DNA from: Hyphomicrobium album
GTDB taxonomy: Bacteria > Pseudomonadota > Alphaproteobacteria > Rhizobiales > Hyphomicrobiaceae
Assembly (NCBI RefSeq): GCF_009708035.1
Contig: NZ_WMBQ01000002.1
Span: forward strand, 1,054,001-1,118,000
DNA length: 64,000 nt
Direction of reading: 5' to 3'
The translations under genes and the position numbers were made by a program. Positions 42,015 through 51,188 of this stretch are shown piece by piece; positions within the stretch are counted from its first letter, which is position 1, and each line of letters opens with the position of its first letter. The notes under the pieces were generated by a model, which worked only from the letters and a program-made list of their open reading frames with translations, was not told the origin of the DNA and did not search any database.

Positions 42015-43004
42015 ATGCTAAAGGGCTTGCGCGTCGGAGTCTTCGCGCTCGGTATCGTCGGCGTCGGCACCGCCGCGCACGCGCACGTCTCGCTGGAGAC
42101 CAAGCAGGCGAAAGCGGGCGGAAGCTACAAGGCGGTGTTCGGAATCCCGCATGGATGCGAAGGCCAGCCGACAACCGAAGTGTCGATCGAGATTCCCGAG
42201 GGTGTCATCGGCGTGAAGCCGATGCCGAAGCCCGGATGGACGCTGGCGCTGGAGAAGGGGCCTTACGCCCGCACCTACAAGTTTCACCACGGCGAGACGA
42301 AGAGCGACGGCGTGAAGCGGGTGACGTGGAGCGGCGGATCGCTGCCCGACGAGTACTTCGACCAGTTCGTGCTCTCGACCTACATCGCCGGCGAGCTGCC
42401 GCCCGATACGCGAATCTACTTCCCGGTGACGCAGAAGTGCGCGTCGGGCGAGCTCCGCTGGAGCGAGGTTCCGGCGGAGGGACAGGATGCGCACAGTCTC
42501 GAGCATCCCGCGCCCGGACTTGCGCTGATTAGCGATGAGGTGAAGAAGCAGGACAAGGTCGCTGGAGCCATGGCAGTTGCCGGCGGCGCAATAGAGATCG
42601 GCGCGCCGTGGACGCGGCCGGTTGGCAACGCTGGCGGCATCGGCGCCGGCTATGCGATCATTACCAACAACAGCACGGAGACCGACGAATTGCTCGGCGG
42701 CTCATCGGATTCAGCCGAGCGCGTCGAGATGCACGAGACGTCGATCGACGACAAGGGCGTTGCCAGCATGAAGAAGCTCGACAGCGTCGCGCTCCAGTCG
42801 GGGCAGAGGATCGAGCTGAAGCCCGGCGGCATGCACATCATGTTTATCGGTCTCAAGGAGCCGCAGAAGGAAGGCGGCATCCTCAAAGCCAAGCTGAAAT
42901 TCCAGAAGGCGGGTGAGGTCGACGTGGAGTTCGCCGTGAAGGCCGCCGGCCCGGGTTCGGCTGGCGGTCATGGGGGCCACGAGCACATGCATCACGACCA
43001 CTGA
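42015..43004 (+). CDS. YcnI (DUF1775) - PCuAC fused periplasmic copper protein
   Basis: 329 residues. The signal peptide VGVFALGIVGVGTAAHA ends before HVSLETKQAKAGGSYKAV, whose mature N-terminal His is the copper-brace residue of the YcnI domain (about 25-175). A PCuAC copper-chaperone domain follows (about 190-310): GAPWTRPVGNAGGIGAGYAI, the H(M)x10M-type motif as VEMHETSIDDKGVASMKKL, and PGGMHIMFIGL. A His-rich tail (GGHGGHEHMHHDH) could bind more metal. The ATG at 42015 follows TTGGGAGAGATGAA. It lies 44 bases after the TonB receptor and is probably in the same operon. Confidence 0.87.
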   Translation: MLKGLRVGVFALGIVGVGTAAHAHVSLETKQAKAGGSYKAVFGIPHGCEGQPTTEVSIEIPEGVIGVKPMPKPGWTLALEKGPYARTYKFHHGETKSDGVKRVTWSGGSLPDEYFDQFVLSTYIAGELPPDTRIYFPVTQKCASGELRWSEVPAEGQDAHSLEHPAPGLALISDEVKKQDKVAGAMAVAGGAIEIGAPWTRPVGNAGGIGAGYAIITNNSTETDELLGGSSDSAERVEMHETSIDDKGVASMKKLDSVALQSGQRIELKPGGMHIMFIGLKEPQKEGGILKAKLKFQKAGEVDVEFAVKAAGPGSAGGHGGHEHMHHDH

Positions 43005-43015
43005 CGCGCAGGGTG

Positions 43016-43453
43016 TCAGCGGCAGATCAGCAAAGGCACGGCGCTGTGCGCCAGCACGCGAGTGGCCTGGCTGCCGAGGATGAACTTGGCGATGCCGCGC
43101 CGCCCGTGCGAGGCCATAACGATCAAGTCGCAGCCGCGCGCTTTCGCCTCCTCGACGATGCCCTCGGCCGCGTACTGATCCTTGACGTGCACGCCGTCGC
43201 AAGTGACGCCGAGGCTCGCCGCCGCCGCTTGCACGCCGCCGAGGATTTTCTCGGCGTTGGCGGCGGTGGCCTTCTCGTATTCCTCGACCGGAAAGGCGAC
43301 GGCCCATTCTCCCGAGACAGCAGCCGTCCACGGCTCGGTAACCGTGACGGCCGTGACCTTGGCATTCAGGGCTTTGGCCAGCGCGAGGCCTTGCTCGACG
43401 GCGCGCTGGGCGAGATCAGAGCCGTCGGTTGCGATGAGTATGTGCGCGTACAT
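43016..43453 (-). CDS. Universal stress protein (UspA family)
   Basis: 145 residues, a single Usp domain: YAHILIATDGSDLAQRAVEQ at the start, and DLIVMASHGRRGIAKFILGS with the G-x2-G-x9-G(S/T) ATP-binding signature, then SQATRVLAHSAVPLLICR. The ATP-binding loop is intact. The ATG at 43453 follows GCGGAGGCAGACT; the frame extends 17 codons upstream. It is convergent with the copper operon, with about 11 bases between. Confidence 0.88.
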   Translation of the reverse strand: MYAHILIATDGSDLAQRAVEQGLALAKALNAKVTAVTVTEPWTAAVSGEWAVAFPVEEYEKATAANAEKILGGVQAAAASLGVTCDGVHVKDQYAAEGIVEEAKARGCDLIVMASHGRRGIAKFILGSQATRVLAHSAVPLLICR

Positions 43454-43646
43454 AGTCTGCCTCCGCATAGGCCCGGCTCGTTGCTCGGCCAAGGCCGACA
43501 TCATCTCTGCAATCTCTTAAATCATGGCAAGGATCACGCATTTGTGGTCGGCGCGGGCGATTTTCTTGAGCCGATGCGGCCGGCTGGTCGCCACAATCCC
43601 GCACGCCCTTGCCCAATCGGCTGAGACCATTCAAAACTTAGGTCCA

Positions 43647-44525
43647 ATGAGAAAGGTCACGAGCGGCATGGGGCACGGGGTGGGGCGCGGTTCGGGGGCG
43701 TTTCGGCAAAGAAGCGCACAGCGGGCGATACTGGCAGGTGTTGCAGCGCTCATCGGTGCCGTCGCAGTAGTGACGGCGGCATTCGCAGTCAGCGGCGACG
43801 AGGTCGATACGGCACTCATCGTCGCCATCGACGTATCGAACTCCGTCGACGATCAGCGCTACAAGCTGCAGATCGAAGGCATCGCCCAGGCATTGGAAGA
43901 CCCGGGCGTCATTCAGGCCATCGTCGGAGGCGCCAAAGGCGGCATTCTCTTCTCGCTCGTGACATGGGCCGACCAGCCCACGGTCAGCGTGCCGTGGACG
44001 CACGTTGCCAGCGAGGCGGATGCCAAGGCCACAGCGAAGCGGGTACGCGGACTGCCGCGGCAGGGTGGCGAATTCACCTGCATGGCGCGCATGATGCGCG
44101 TCGTGTCCGATAAGATCGTCCCGCAGATCCCGTCCAAGGCGGCCAAGGTCGTGCTCGATGTCTCCGGCGACGGCAAGGACAACTGCAACAGCCAAGAGCC
44201 GATCGAGCAGGTGCGTGACGAGCTCGTGAGCTACGGCGTCACCGTCAACGGGCTGCCGATCCTCGAAGGCGCGGGGCCGGAGGTCGTGACCCCCGGCGCA
44301 CCCGCGGCGCAATCCTACCTGCCGGAGAAGCAGCAGCAGGATCCGCTCGAAAAGTGGTACATCGAGAATGTCAAAGGCGGTCCCGGCTCGTTCGTGTTGC
44401 CCGCCAACGGCTATGCCGACTTCGGACGCGCGATCCGGCAGAAGTTCGTCCTCGAGGTGAGTGAGCTCGGCAGCCGGGTGCGTCGGGTCTTCGCCGCTAA
44501 CCGCCCCAGTTTTTTCACGCCCTAG
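43647..44525 (+). CDS. DUF1194 (VWA-like) secreted protein
   Basis: 292 residues from the ATG at 43647 (starts in a long basic N-region). A hydrophobic segment (ILAGVAALIGAVAVVTAAFA) anchors or exports it. Then a von Willebrand A-like DUF1194 domain follows with VDTALIVAIDVSNSVDDQRY, where DVSNS is the MIDAS DxSxS-type site, and VVLDVSGDGKDN. YIENVKGGPGSFVLPANGY is the typical DUF1194 tail. The role is unknown. It is convergent with the pentapeptide gene, three bases apart. Confidence 0.77.
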   Translation: MRKVTSGMGHGVGRGSGAFRQRSAQRAILAGVAALIGAVAVVTAAFAVSGDEVDTALIVAIDVSNSVDDQRYKLQIEGIAQALEDPGVIQAIVGGAKGGILFSLVTWADQPTVSVPWTHVASEADAKATAKRVRGLPRQGGEFTCMARMMRVVSDKIVPQIPSKAAKVVLDVSGDGKDNCNSQEPIEQVRDELVSYGVTVNGLPILEGAGPEVVTPGAPAAQSYLPEKQQQDPLEKWYIENVKGGPGSFVLPANGYADFGRAIRQKFVLEVSELGSRVRRVFAANRPSFFTP

Positions 44526-44528
44526 CCC

Positions 44529-45347
44529 TCAGTCGATGTAGGCGCGCTCGCGATTCTTCACGTTGTCGAAGTAGCGTGCCTTGTCCTTGCCCTTGAGCGA
44601 CAGGAGCCGCGTGGAGTTCACGTCCGCCTGGTTGAAATTGGCGTCGGCGACATTGGCGCCGGTGAGGTCGGCGCCGGCCAGCTCGCTGCCCATCAGGTTG
44701 GCGCCCTGCAGATCGGCGTCCCGCAGCGACGCATACTCCATCAAGGCGCGGGCGAGATTGGCATTCTTGAACGACGCGCCCTCGAGCTTGCTCGAGCGGA
44801 ATACGCCGCGCATCAGACCCATAGATTGGTTCTTCATGTCGGCGGAGAGATCGGCGCCGCTAAAGTTCGCCCCCTTTAGATCGGCGCGGGAGAAGTCGGC
44901 GGCGATGCGCGCGCCAGTGAAGTCGGCGCCGGGCATCTTGGCGTCCATGAACTGGGTGGAGAACAGGCTGCTCTTCTTCAGGTTCGCCTTGCTGAAGTCG
45001 GACTTCAGCGCCCATGCCTGATCGAGAACGACGCCCTCGAGGTTGGCGCCGGCGAAGTTCGCGCCGTTGATGCGGGCGCTCTGGAGCTTCAGACGCCGCA
45101 GATCGAGGCCCGACAGATCGAGCCCATTAAGACGACGGCCGGAAAAGTCAGCCGTGCCGTCGGCGCCCGCCTTGGCGATCGCCGCCAGCACCTCATCGCG
45201 AGTGACGTCCGCCTTGGTGAACTCGTCGGATTTGAGATCGAGATGGTCGACCATGTCGGCGCGCACCGCGGGTACGACAGCCAGGCCGACGGCGGCTGAC
45301 CAGAGGGCGGTGGCTATGAGTCGATGCAAGCGAAGTAAAATAGACAT
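44529..45347 (-). CDS. Secreted pentapeptide-repeat protein
   Basis: 272 residues. A signal peptide (TALWSAAVGLAVVPAVRA) precedes a short helical region, then about thirty A(D/N)LXX-type units from about residue 65 to 250 (for example GANFAGANLEGVVL and DADLQGANLMGSELAGADLT). This folds as a right-handed quadrilateral beta-helix. The export signal is unusual only in that many family members are cytoplasmic. The binding partner is unknown. Confidence 0.87.
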   Translation of the reverse strand: MSILLRLHRLIATALWSAAVGLAVVPAVRADMVDHLDLKSDEFTKADVTRDEVLAAIAKAGADGTADFSGRRLNGLDLSGLDLRRLKLQSARINGANFAGANLEGVVLDQAWALKSDFSKANLKKSSLFSTQFMDAKMPGADFTGARIAADFSRADLKGANFSGADLSADMKNQSMGLMRGVFRSSKLEGASFKNANLARALMEYASLRDADLQGANLMGSELAGADLTGANVADANFNQADVNSTRLLSLKGKDKARYFDNVKNRERAYID

Positions 45348-45374
45348 GCGCGCCTCTGCGGTGCGTGGCTTCGC

Positions 45375-45575
45375 TCAAAGATCCTGATAGTCGCCCGAGG
45401 CGCAGCGCCAGCGCTTGATCGTCCACTGCGGATGCTGCTCGGCCCACCTCGGGAGGTGCGGCTGGGCCCGAAAAAGGCATCCCTTGGCGTCGATGTTGGA
45501 CGCCAGCGGGACGCGGTAGTCCTTGCACACGGTCGGGTTGCTGATCAGGCAGGCCGAAATAATGATCGATATCAT
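45375..45575 (-). CDS. Small conserved-looking secreted Cys/Trp protein
   Basis: 66 residues. It begins MISIIISACLISNPTVCKDY, with a short hydrophobic start, then has a C-x-F segment, RWAEQHPQWTIKRWRC and a short tail. Four Cys could form two disulfides. The WAEQHP...KRWRC pattern recurs in short Rhizobiales proteins of unknown function (from memory). The ATG at 45575 follows GGGTCGAGGAGCACAC. Confidence 0.62.
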   Translation of the reverse strand: MISIIISACLISNPTVCKDYRVPLASNIDAKGCLFRAQPHLPRWAEQHPQWTIKRWRCASGDYQDL

Positions 45576-45705
45576 GTGTGCTCCTCGACCCGGTTGAGCG
45601 GTCCGGACTATTGCGAGGGCGGCAGGAGCCCCTGCCGCCTCCGCAACTTATACGATGTGTGGCGGCGGAAGGTTACAGGGTAGCAACCGGACCTTGGACT
45701 AAGGC

Positions 45706-46515
45706 TTAGGCCGTGAGGAGGATTTCGCCCTTGCCGACGGTCGCCAGATCGCCCGCATATTTGCGTACCGCGGTCGGCAGGGGCTTGGGTGCCTGCGAGC
45801 CCAAGGTGGCGCTCATGTACCGCGACAGGATGCGCAGGATAACCAGGTCGTGCCGCCCGGCGTCGGCGAAGGTCGGAAGCATCTGTTCGACGGACGGGCC
45901 GATGAGCGTGCCGCGGCGCAGGAGCAGCCCCGGATCGGCGCCGAAGCCGAGTTCCGTCCAGATCGTGCCACCAACCATACGCGAGCCGGCGAACGAGCCG
46001 CACTTGCCGCGGATGTAGATGGTACCGCGGCGCATGCGGTCGCCGGTGCGGTCGCCGGCATGGCCGTCGATCACGATCAGGCCACCGGTCATGCCGAACT
46101 TGTCGCCGGCGCTGAGCCCACCGACCTGGCTGGCGGCCGAGCCCTTGACGAAAATCTCGCCGCCGCTGATGCCCGAGCCGAGCAAGTTGCCGGCGTCGCC
46201 TTTGATCTCGAGGCGGCCGCCGCGCATGTTGCGACCGGCGCTGACGCCGACGTCGCCCTCGACGATCAGTGTGCCGTGATCCAACTCGGCGCCGACGAAG
46301 TCGAGGCGCGCCGAGCCGCTTTCGATCCTCACGGTGTCGCCGGGCTTGCCAGACACCGCGAACACGTCGCCGAGGCTCAGTCCGCTCTTGGTGGAGCCGA
46401 CGTTGAGCTTCAGCACCTGGGCGAGCGGGGTCGACGACAGCTTGCGGGGCGTCAACTGCGAAAGGTCGAGACGCTCTTTCGGAGCCGACGTCAGGCGGAA
46501 AGTTAGACCGCTCAT
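45706..46515 (-). CDS. fhcC: Formyltransferase/hydrolase complex subunit C
   Basis: 269 residues, homologous to formylmethanofuran dehydrogenase subunit C (FwdC/FmdC). The core is a beta-helix of repeated GG-rich turns: GRNMRGGRLEIKGDAGNLLG, GGEIFVKGSAASQVGG, GGLIVIDGHAGDRTGDRMRR, GTIYIRGKCGSFAGSRMVGG. It is the last gene of fhcB-A-D-C and overlaps fhcD by four bases. In methylotrophs the complex transfers the formyl group from formyl-H4MPT to a methanofuran-like cofactor and hydrolyses it to formate (established for Methylorubrum extorquens). Confidence 0.95.
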   Translation of the reverse strand: MSGLTFRLTSAPKERLDLSQLTPRKLSSTPLAQVLKLNVGSTKSGLSLGDVFAVSGKPGDTVRIESGSARLDFVGAELDHGTLIVEGDVGVSAGRNMRGGRLEIKGDAGNLLGSGISGGEIFVKGSAASQVGGLSAGDKFGMTGGLIVIDGHAGDRTGDRMRRGTIYIRGKCGSFAGSRMVGGTIWTELGFGADPGLLLRRGTLIGPSVEQMLPTFADAGRHDLVILRILSRYMSATLGSQAPKPLPTAVRKYAGDLATVGKGEILLTA

Positions 46516-47411
46516 GGCAGCAGCTCCCGGAGCTTGTAGTGGTGTTGGCCAAGCTTGCCGCCGTAGTTGCCGGCGGTGACCCGGGTCACGCCCTTGGCGG
46601 CGCCGGTGTCGATGACGGCCTTGAGGCCAACGCGCATGGCGTCGGCGACCGACTTAGATGTCAGGCCGTCGATGACGATCTCGAGCACGGCGACGGTGTC
46701 GGGGCTGAGCTCCGACTTCACCCGGCCGCGCAGCGTCGGGCAGAAGGCGTCGTTGGTCGAAGCGACCGCGCCCTTGTACTTGGAGCCGACCTTCGAGCCG
46801 GAGCGGACGATGCCGCCCGGGAACGGCGTGATCACATCGGGCACTCCGCCGATCGCGTCGACGGCCGCTTCCGCCGTCGTCAGAAGGCCGGCGCGATCGT
46901 TGCCCAATATGATGAGGTTGCCGCCGCCCACCGCATCGGTGACGACGCCCGTCGTTTCCTCGATGACGAACTCGCCGTCCATTACGGGCACGCGCCAGTA
47001 GCGCTTCTTGCCTAGCCGCTTGGCGGTCTGGAAGCCGTCGCCGAAGAAGCGCGGGCCTTGACCGAGGCCGATCCGCTTGTCGGATTCGACGCCCGCGTAA
47101 CAGGCCGAGCCGGGACTGGTCAGGACACACTGGCCGACACGGGTCTTGAGCTGCGATGTGGCGGCTTCCGGCGAGAAGCCAAACAGCAGCACGCGCACGC
47201 CGGGACGCCCATCGGGCGTCTCCTCGGGCTTCAGCTCGCGGTCGATGCCGACCTCGGCGCCGGCGCCGATGACGGAGGTGCCGAAGCCGGCCATGGTGGT
47301 GGCGGCGATGCGCGCCCACTTCATGGTATCGGCGGTGATGATGACGCCGGTGCCGGCCATGCCGAAGGCCTCGGCGAACGTGTCGTCGATTAGAATGCCG
47401 TTGACCTTCAT
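46512..47411 (-). CDS. fhcD: Formylmethanofuran--tetrahydromethanopterin formyltransferase subunit
   Basis: 299 residues, homologous to archaeal Ftr. It begins KVNGILIDDTFAEAFGMAGT and continues with VIITADTMKWARIAATTMAG, RVLLFGFSPEAATSQLKTRV and SPGSACYAGVES, all conserved in Ftr. It catalyses reversible formyl transfer between H4MPT and the methanofuran-type carrier. It overlaps fhcA (stop 47408) and fhcC (start 46515) by four bases each, so translation is coupled. Confidence 0.95.
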   Translation of the reverse strand: MKVNGILIDDTFAEAFGMAGTGVIITADTMKWARIAATTMAGFGTSVIGAGAEVGIDRELKPEETPDGRPGVRVLLFGFSPEAATSQLKTRVGQCVLTSPGSACYAGVESDKRIGLGQGPRFFGDGFQTAKRLGKKRYWRVPVMDGEFVIEETTGVVTDAVGGGNLIILGNDRAGLLTTAEAAVDAIGGVPDVITPFPGGIVRSGSKVGSKYKGAVASTNDAFCPTLRGRVKSELSPDTVAVLEIVIDGLTSKSVADAMRVGLKAVIDTGAAKGVTRVTAGNYGGKLGQHHYKLRELLP

Positions 47412-49075
47412 GACACCGCTCTGGCCTTGGTTGGCTGCACGATGATCTCGCCGCGGCCGCCGTCGATGATCTCTTCGTCGCTCAAACGGAAGTTCTCCAT
47501 CCGCACCGTGTGGTAGCGGTCGAAGTACTCCTTCAAGGGTTTCTCGATGGAGCGGTTGTACTCGGGCCGGGCGACGTGCGTGGCGCCGTTGACGACCTTG
47601 ACGACCTTGCCCTGGCGCACGATGAGCTCGCCGTTCTTGAAGACGTACTCGGGCTTCTCGAACATGCGTTCGCGATTGGAGTCTTCGTTGTAGACGGTGA
47701 TATCGGCCTTGGCGCCGGGGCCGACGTGGCCCAGGTCCTTAAGGCCGAGGCTGCGGGCGGGGCCGGCCCGCGTCAGGATCGCGATCTCGTACATCGAGTA
47801 TTCGCGCTCGAGGCTCGGGAGCGTCGAATACTTCAAGGCTTCCTGATTGACGCGATGCAGGGTCTCGCGGCGGAAGTCACGATCCATGAGCAGGCGGATC
47901 AGGTGCGGGTACGTGTAGAACGGCGCGCCGTTCGGGTGGTCGGTCGTCAAGAAGATGCGCCACGGGTCCTCGCACAGGAGGAACGTCTCGAGGCCGATCG
48001 CCCACTGCAGCGCGTGAACGTAGCTCTTGTCGCGATAGCGGAACGGCACGACGCCGCAGCCGGCATCGCACTCGATGTCCATCACCACCCAACGCTTCGG
48101 GTCGGCGTTCTTGGCGCCATTGTACTGGCGCATCGAGTCGCCGGAGGCGGTGCAGGTCTGTCCGAACATCACCTGGCCGACGTCGATGGAGATGTGCGGA
48201 TACTTCCTCAGAAGGTCGGCGATCTGCGCCGCGCCCGACGAGAAGTGGCGCTCGCCCTCGGTGGCGTAGCTGTGGAACTGGATGTGCGTCAGGTGCAGCG
48301 GCAGGCCTTCAGTGGCACGGATCGTCGCCATAGTCGTCTCGACGTTGCCGGGGATGCCGAGGTTGCAGCCGTGCACGTGCAGGGGATGTGTGACGCCGAG
48401 TTCGAGTAGGCCGCGTGCCAGCGTTAGGATGATGTCGCGCGGGGTGATGCCGTAATAGACGTGCTTCTCGTCGAGATCGAGCTTGCGCTGGTTGAACTTG
48501 AAGGCGCTGATGCCGCCGGGGTTCACCACCTTCATGGCGATGGCCTGCGCGGAGTGCATCGTCCAGGCCATGTAGTCCTTGATGAACTCGAAGTCCTTTT
48601 TCTCCGCGATGGCGCGCAGGAGGAAGTCGTCGCTGCCGAGCATGACGAACGCGCCTTTGTCGAGCAGCGGCGTGTCGGCAAGCTCCATGTGCGCCTGACG
48701 CGCGTTGGCGGGGAGCATGGCCGGCTCGAAGCAGGCCGTGTAGCCCATCTCGGCGTAGCGGTAGCCGGTGATCATGGTCGACGGCAGCGCGTGGCCCGTG
48801 CCAGCGCGTGTGAGCGCAGTGTGGGCGACCTCGTCCTTCTCGTGATCCTCCGGCATCAGCGTGCGGGCGATGGTCACCTTGCCGCCGCCGATGTGCGTGT
48901 GCGGGTCGATTCCGCCCGCCATCACGACCTTGCCGCGGACGTCATATTCCTTGTCGACGCGGGCGTCTGGATTGGCGGCAACGATGCGTCCGTCCACGAT
49001 GTAAATATCGCGAACCTCGCCGTTCACGTTGTTCGCGGGGTCGTAGACCTTGCCGCCGGTCAGCTTGATCATCAT
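47408..49075 (-). CDS. fhcA: Formyltransferase/hydrolase complex subunit A
   Basis: 555 residues, an amidohydrolase-fold protein like FwdA/FmdA. The metal site begins GGIDPHTHIGGGKVTIAR, with further conserved HVHGCNLGIPGNVETTMATI, and LHLTHIQFHSYATEG downstream. LTTDHPNGAPFYTYPHLIRL carries the active-site Asp region. It hydrolyses the formyl group to formate. Start ATG at 49075 is 16 bases after the fhcB stop. Confidence 0.95.
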   Translation of the reverse strand: MMIKLTGGKVYDPANNVNGEVRDIYIVDGRIVAANPDARVDKEYDVRGKVVMAGGIDPHTHIGGGKVTIARTLMPEDHEKDEVAHTALTRAGTGHALPSTMITGYRYAEMGYTACFEPAMLPANARQAHMELADTPLLDKGAFVMLGSDDFLLRAIAEKKDFEFIKDYMAWTMHSAQAIAMKVVNPGGISAFKFNQRKLDLDEKHVYYGITPRDIILTLARGLLELGVTHPLHVHGCNLGIPGNVETTMATIRATEGLPLHLTHIQFHSYATEGERHFSSGAAQIADLLRKYPHISIDVGQVMFGQTCTASGDSMRQYNGAKNADPKRWVVMDIECDAGCGVVPFRYRDKSYVHALQWAIGLETFLLCEDPWRIFLTTDHPNGAPFYTYPHLIRLLMDRDFRRETLHRVNQEALKYSTLPSLEREYSMYEIAILTRAGPARSLGLKDLGHVGPGAKADITVYNEDSNRERMFEKPEYVFKNGELIVRQGKVVKVVNGATHVARPEYNRSIEKPLKEYFDRYHTVRMENFRLSDEEIIDGGRGEIIVQPTKARAVS

Positions 49076-49091
49076 AGCGCTGGGCTCACGT

Positions 49092-50471
49092 CTAAAGGGC
49101 GGCTTGGATGGCGGCGAGAACGTTGGCGGCGCTCGGCAACTGCGAGCGGCCGAGGTTCTGCATCGGCAGGGACACGACGTTATCGCAACGGACCATCTGG
49201 CCCGTGTGATCGATGCCGGGTGTGCCGACCGGAATGTAGACCGTCGGCGGCTGCGCCATGCGCACGCCGGGCGTCCCGAGCACGATGGTCGGAACGCTCG
49301 TCTGCGGTAGGCCGATGTCAGTTCCGATTGAGGCGACCCACAGCAGCATGTCGCCTTCGCCGTCGGTGAGCATGCGGCTGACGTTGTAGCGATAGGAGTC
49401 GTACTCGGGCGTGCCGTTGGCGAAGCTGACGCGTAGCGGATAGCCCGTCTGCCACGTGCAAGTCGATGCGGCGCTGGGGGCGCCCTCGTTGCCGCCGAGA
49501 GAGAGACCGGCGAAGCGCGTCGTGAGGTTCAGCTCGCGCACGATCTCGGTCATCATGTGAACGGTGAGGTCGGCCTGCGGCATGCTGAGCGCGGGCGGCG
49601 CCCAGACGACAACGCCGTACTTCGCCTTCTTGCACTTCTCGGCCACGGCCTCGATGGCGGAGTAGGGAACGCCGGCCACTTCGGGCGCGGCCGTAGCGGC
49701 CGAGGTTCTGCCGGGGAGCAGCGACGAAAGAATTCCGCTGCGCTTGGCGGGCGCCGCAGCCGGCGCCTCGGGCGACGGAATGGCATGGCCGCGGACGAGG
49801 CCCGAGATGGCAGCCAGCACCTCTGGGATGCGATCCTTGCCGACCGGCAGTGTTATGACTTCGTCAATGCGGGGGCCGGTGGCCGCGGACGTATCGAGAC
49901 CCTCGCCGATGAAGATGACGGTGCGCTTGTTGGCGACGCCCTCGAACATCGATTGGGCAGGGGTAACGATACGGTCGAAGAAGCGGCCATGCAGCTTGTG
50001 CACGTCGGTGCCGACGATGAGGATCAGGTCGGCGCGGTTACGCGTCTCGGTGAGCGTGGACATGATCCAGCCGCTCGTCTGCACGACGCGGAAGTTGCGG
50101 TACTGGCCTTCGCTCAACGCGTGATCGACGACGCCGCACGTGCGATCGGCAATCGACAGGACAGCTCGGGCGCCGGCGACGTCGCTGGCCATGCCGCCGT
50201 AGAGCGGCAGCTTCGCGCCCCGGATGAGTTCGGCGGCGGTGCGCACAGCCTCCTCGAAGGTCGCTTCCTTCTCGCGCACCAGCGGCTTGGCCGGTGGGAG
50301 GGGACGTTGAAAGCCCGCGGTGGCGCGCGGGCAGCCATTGCTGACCTTCAGCGTCGATCCGGTACGGGTGATCTGGAGGTCGTCGCACAACAGTCCGCAG
50401 AAGGGACAGGTGACGTTGTCGTAAACATGGGAAGCGTCACCCGGACGATCGCCCTCGGCGTGTGCTGTCAT
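49092..50471 (-). CDS. fhcB: Formyltransferase/hydrolase complex subunit B
   Basis: 459 residues related to the molybdo/tungstopterin subunit FwdB/FmdB. The N-terminus has YDNVTCPFCGLLCDDLQITR, the typical Cys region of the family, and the body follows with LYGGMASDVAGARAVLSIAD. In bacterial methylotrophs FhcB lacks redox function because the cofactor and cluster sites are not retained (literature on M. extorquens). Here the 4Fe-4S/pterin site should be checked residue by residue. It is the first gene of the operon and diverges from the MxaD-like gene at 50643. An Ala/Pro linker (KRSGILSSLLPGRTSAATAA) interrupts the domain at about residue 245. Confidence 0.94.
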   Translation of the reverse strand: MTAHAEGDRPGDASHVYDNVTCPFCGLLCDDLQITRTGSTLKVSNGCPRATAGFQRPLPPAKPLVREKEATFEEAVRTAAELIRGAKLPLYGGMASDVAGARAVLSIADRTCGVVDHALSEGQYRNFRVVQTSGWIMSTLTETRNRADLILIVGTDVHKLHGRFFDRIVTPAQSMFEGVANKRTVIFIGEGLDTSAATGPRIDEVITLPVGKDRIPEVLAAISGLVRGHAIPSPEAPAAAPAKRSGILSSLLPGRTSAATAAPEVAGVPYSAIEAVAEKCKKAKYGVVVWAPPALSMPQADLTVHMMTEIVRELNLTTRFAGLSLGGNEGAPSAASTCTWQTGYPLRVSFANGTPEYDSYRYNVSRMLTDGEGDMLLWVASIGTDIGLPQTSVPTIVLGTPGVRMAQPPTVYIPVGTPGIDHTGQMVRCDNVVSLPMQNLGRSQLPSAANVLAAIQAAL

Positions 50472-50642
50472 TTAGTGCAGTCTCCTTCGCGCGCGGCGCA
50501 AGTAAGCACGGACGCCAGGGCAAAACAACACCGGCGCGAATGCGGCGGTTTGCCGGGGCGCGCTCCGATTGCGGAGCGTTTGGAGCGCCACTATGGTCGC
50601 ACCCGAGGCGCGCTAAAAAATCGATACTCGGAGGAAACCTGA

Positions 50643-51173
50643 ATGGTGAGAGCTGTTGCGCTGGGGCTGGCTGTGCTGGCCGTGTTCCCGACCCTTGCCT
50701 CGGCCCACGGCCCGACCCGGCAGAAGGCGACGGAGACCGTTGAGATCAACGCGCCGGCCGACAAGGTCTGGGCGGTCATCGGCAATTTCCAGGACATGAG
50801 CTGGCACCCCGCCGTAGCTAAGCTCGAGGGCAATGGCGGCAATGACGCCAATGCAACGCGGACCCTGACGCTGACCTCGGGCGGCACGATCGAAGAGAAG
50901 CTCATTCAGAACGATCCGGCCAAGAAGCTCTATAAATACGAGATCACCAAGGTCGATCCCAAGGTGCTGCCGGTCAATAACTACTCCTCCACGCTGAGCG
51001 TGAAGGGCGAAGGCGACAAGTCGACTGTGGAGTGGAAGGGCGCATTCTATCGCGGCTTCATGAACAACGACCCGCCGCCGGAGCTCTCCGACGAGGCGGC
51101 CGTGAAGGCCGTGAAGGGCGTCTATCGCGGCGGCCTCGATGCGCTGAAGCAAAAAGTCGAAGCTGGCGGCTGA
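50643..51173 (+). CDS. mxaD: MxaD-like SRPBCC protein (methanol oxidation accessory)
   Basis: 176 residues. Signal peptide (VRAVALGLAVLAVFPTLASA) and an SRPBCC domain: TVEINAPADKVWAVIGNFQD, MSWHPAVAKLEGNGG and STVEWKGAFYRGFMNNDPP. This is the MxaD form, a periplasmic protein that in methylotrophs aids electron transfer from methanol dehydrogenase to its cytochrome (reported for MxaD). The start ATG at 50643 follows CTCGGAGGAAACCTGA. The next gene lies 15 bases downstream on the same strand. Confidence 0.77.
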   Translation: MVRAVALGLAVLAVFPTLASAHGPTRQKATETVEINAPADKVWAVIGNFQDMSWHPAVAKLEGNGGNDANATRTLTLTSGGTIEEKLIQNDPAKKLYKYEITKVDPKVLPVNNYSSTLSVKGEGDKSTVEWKGAFYRGFMNNDPPPELSDEAAVKAVKGVYRGGLDALKQKVEAGG

Positions 51174-51188
51174 CGCCGGACGCAACAC

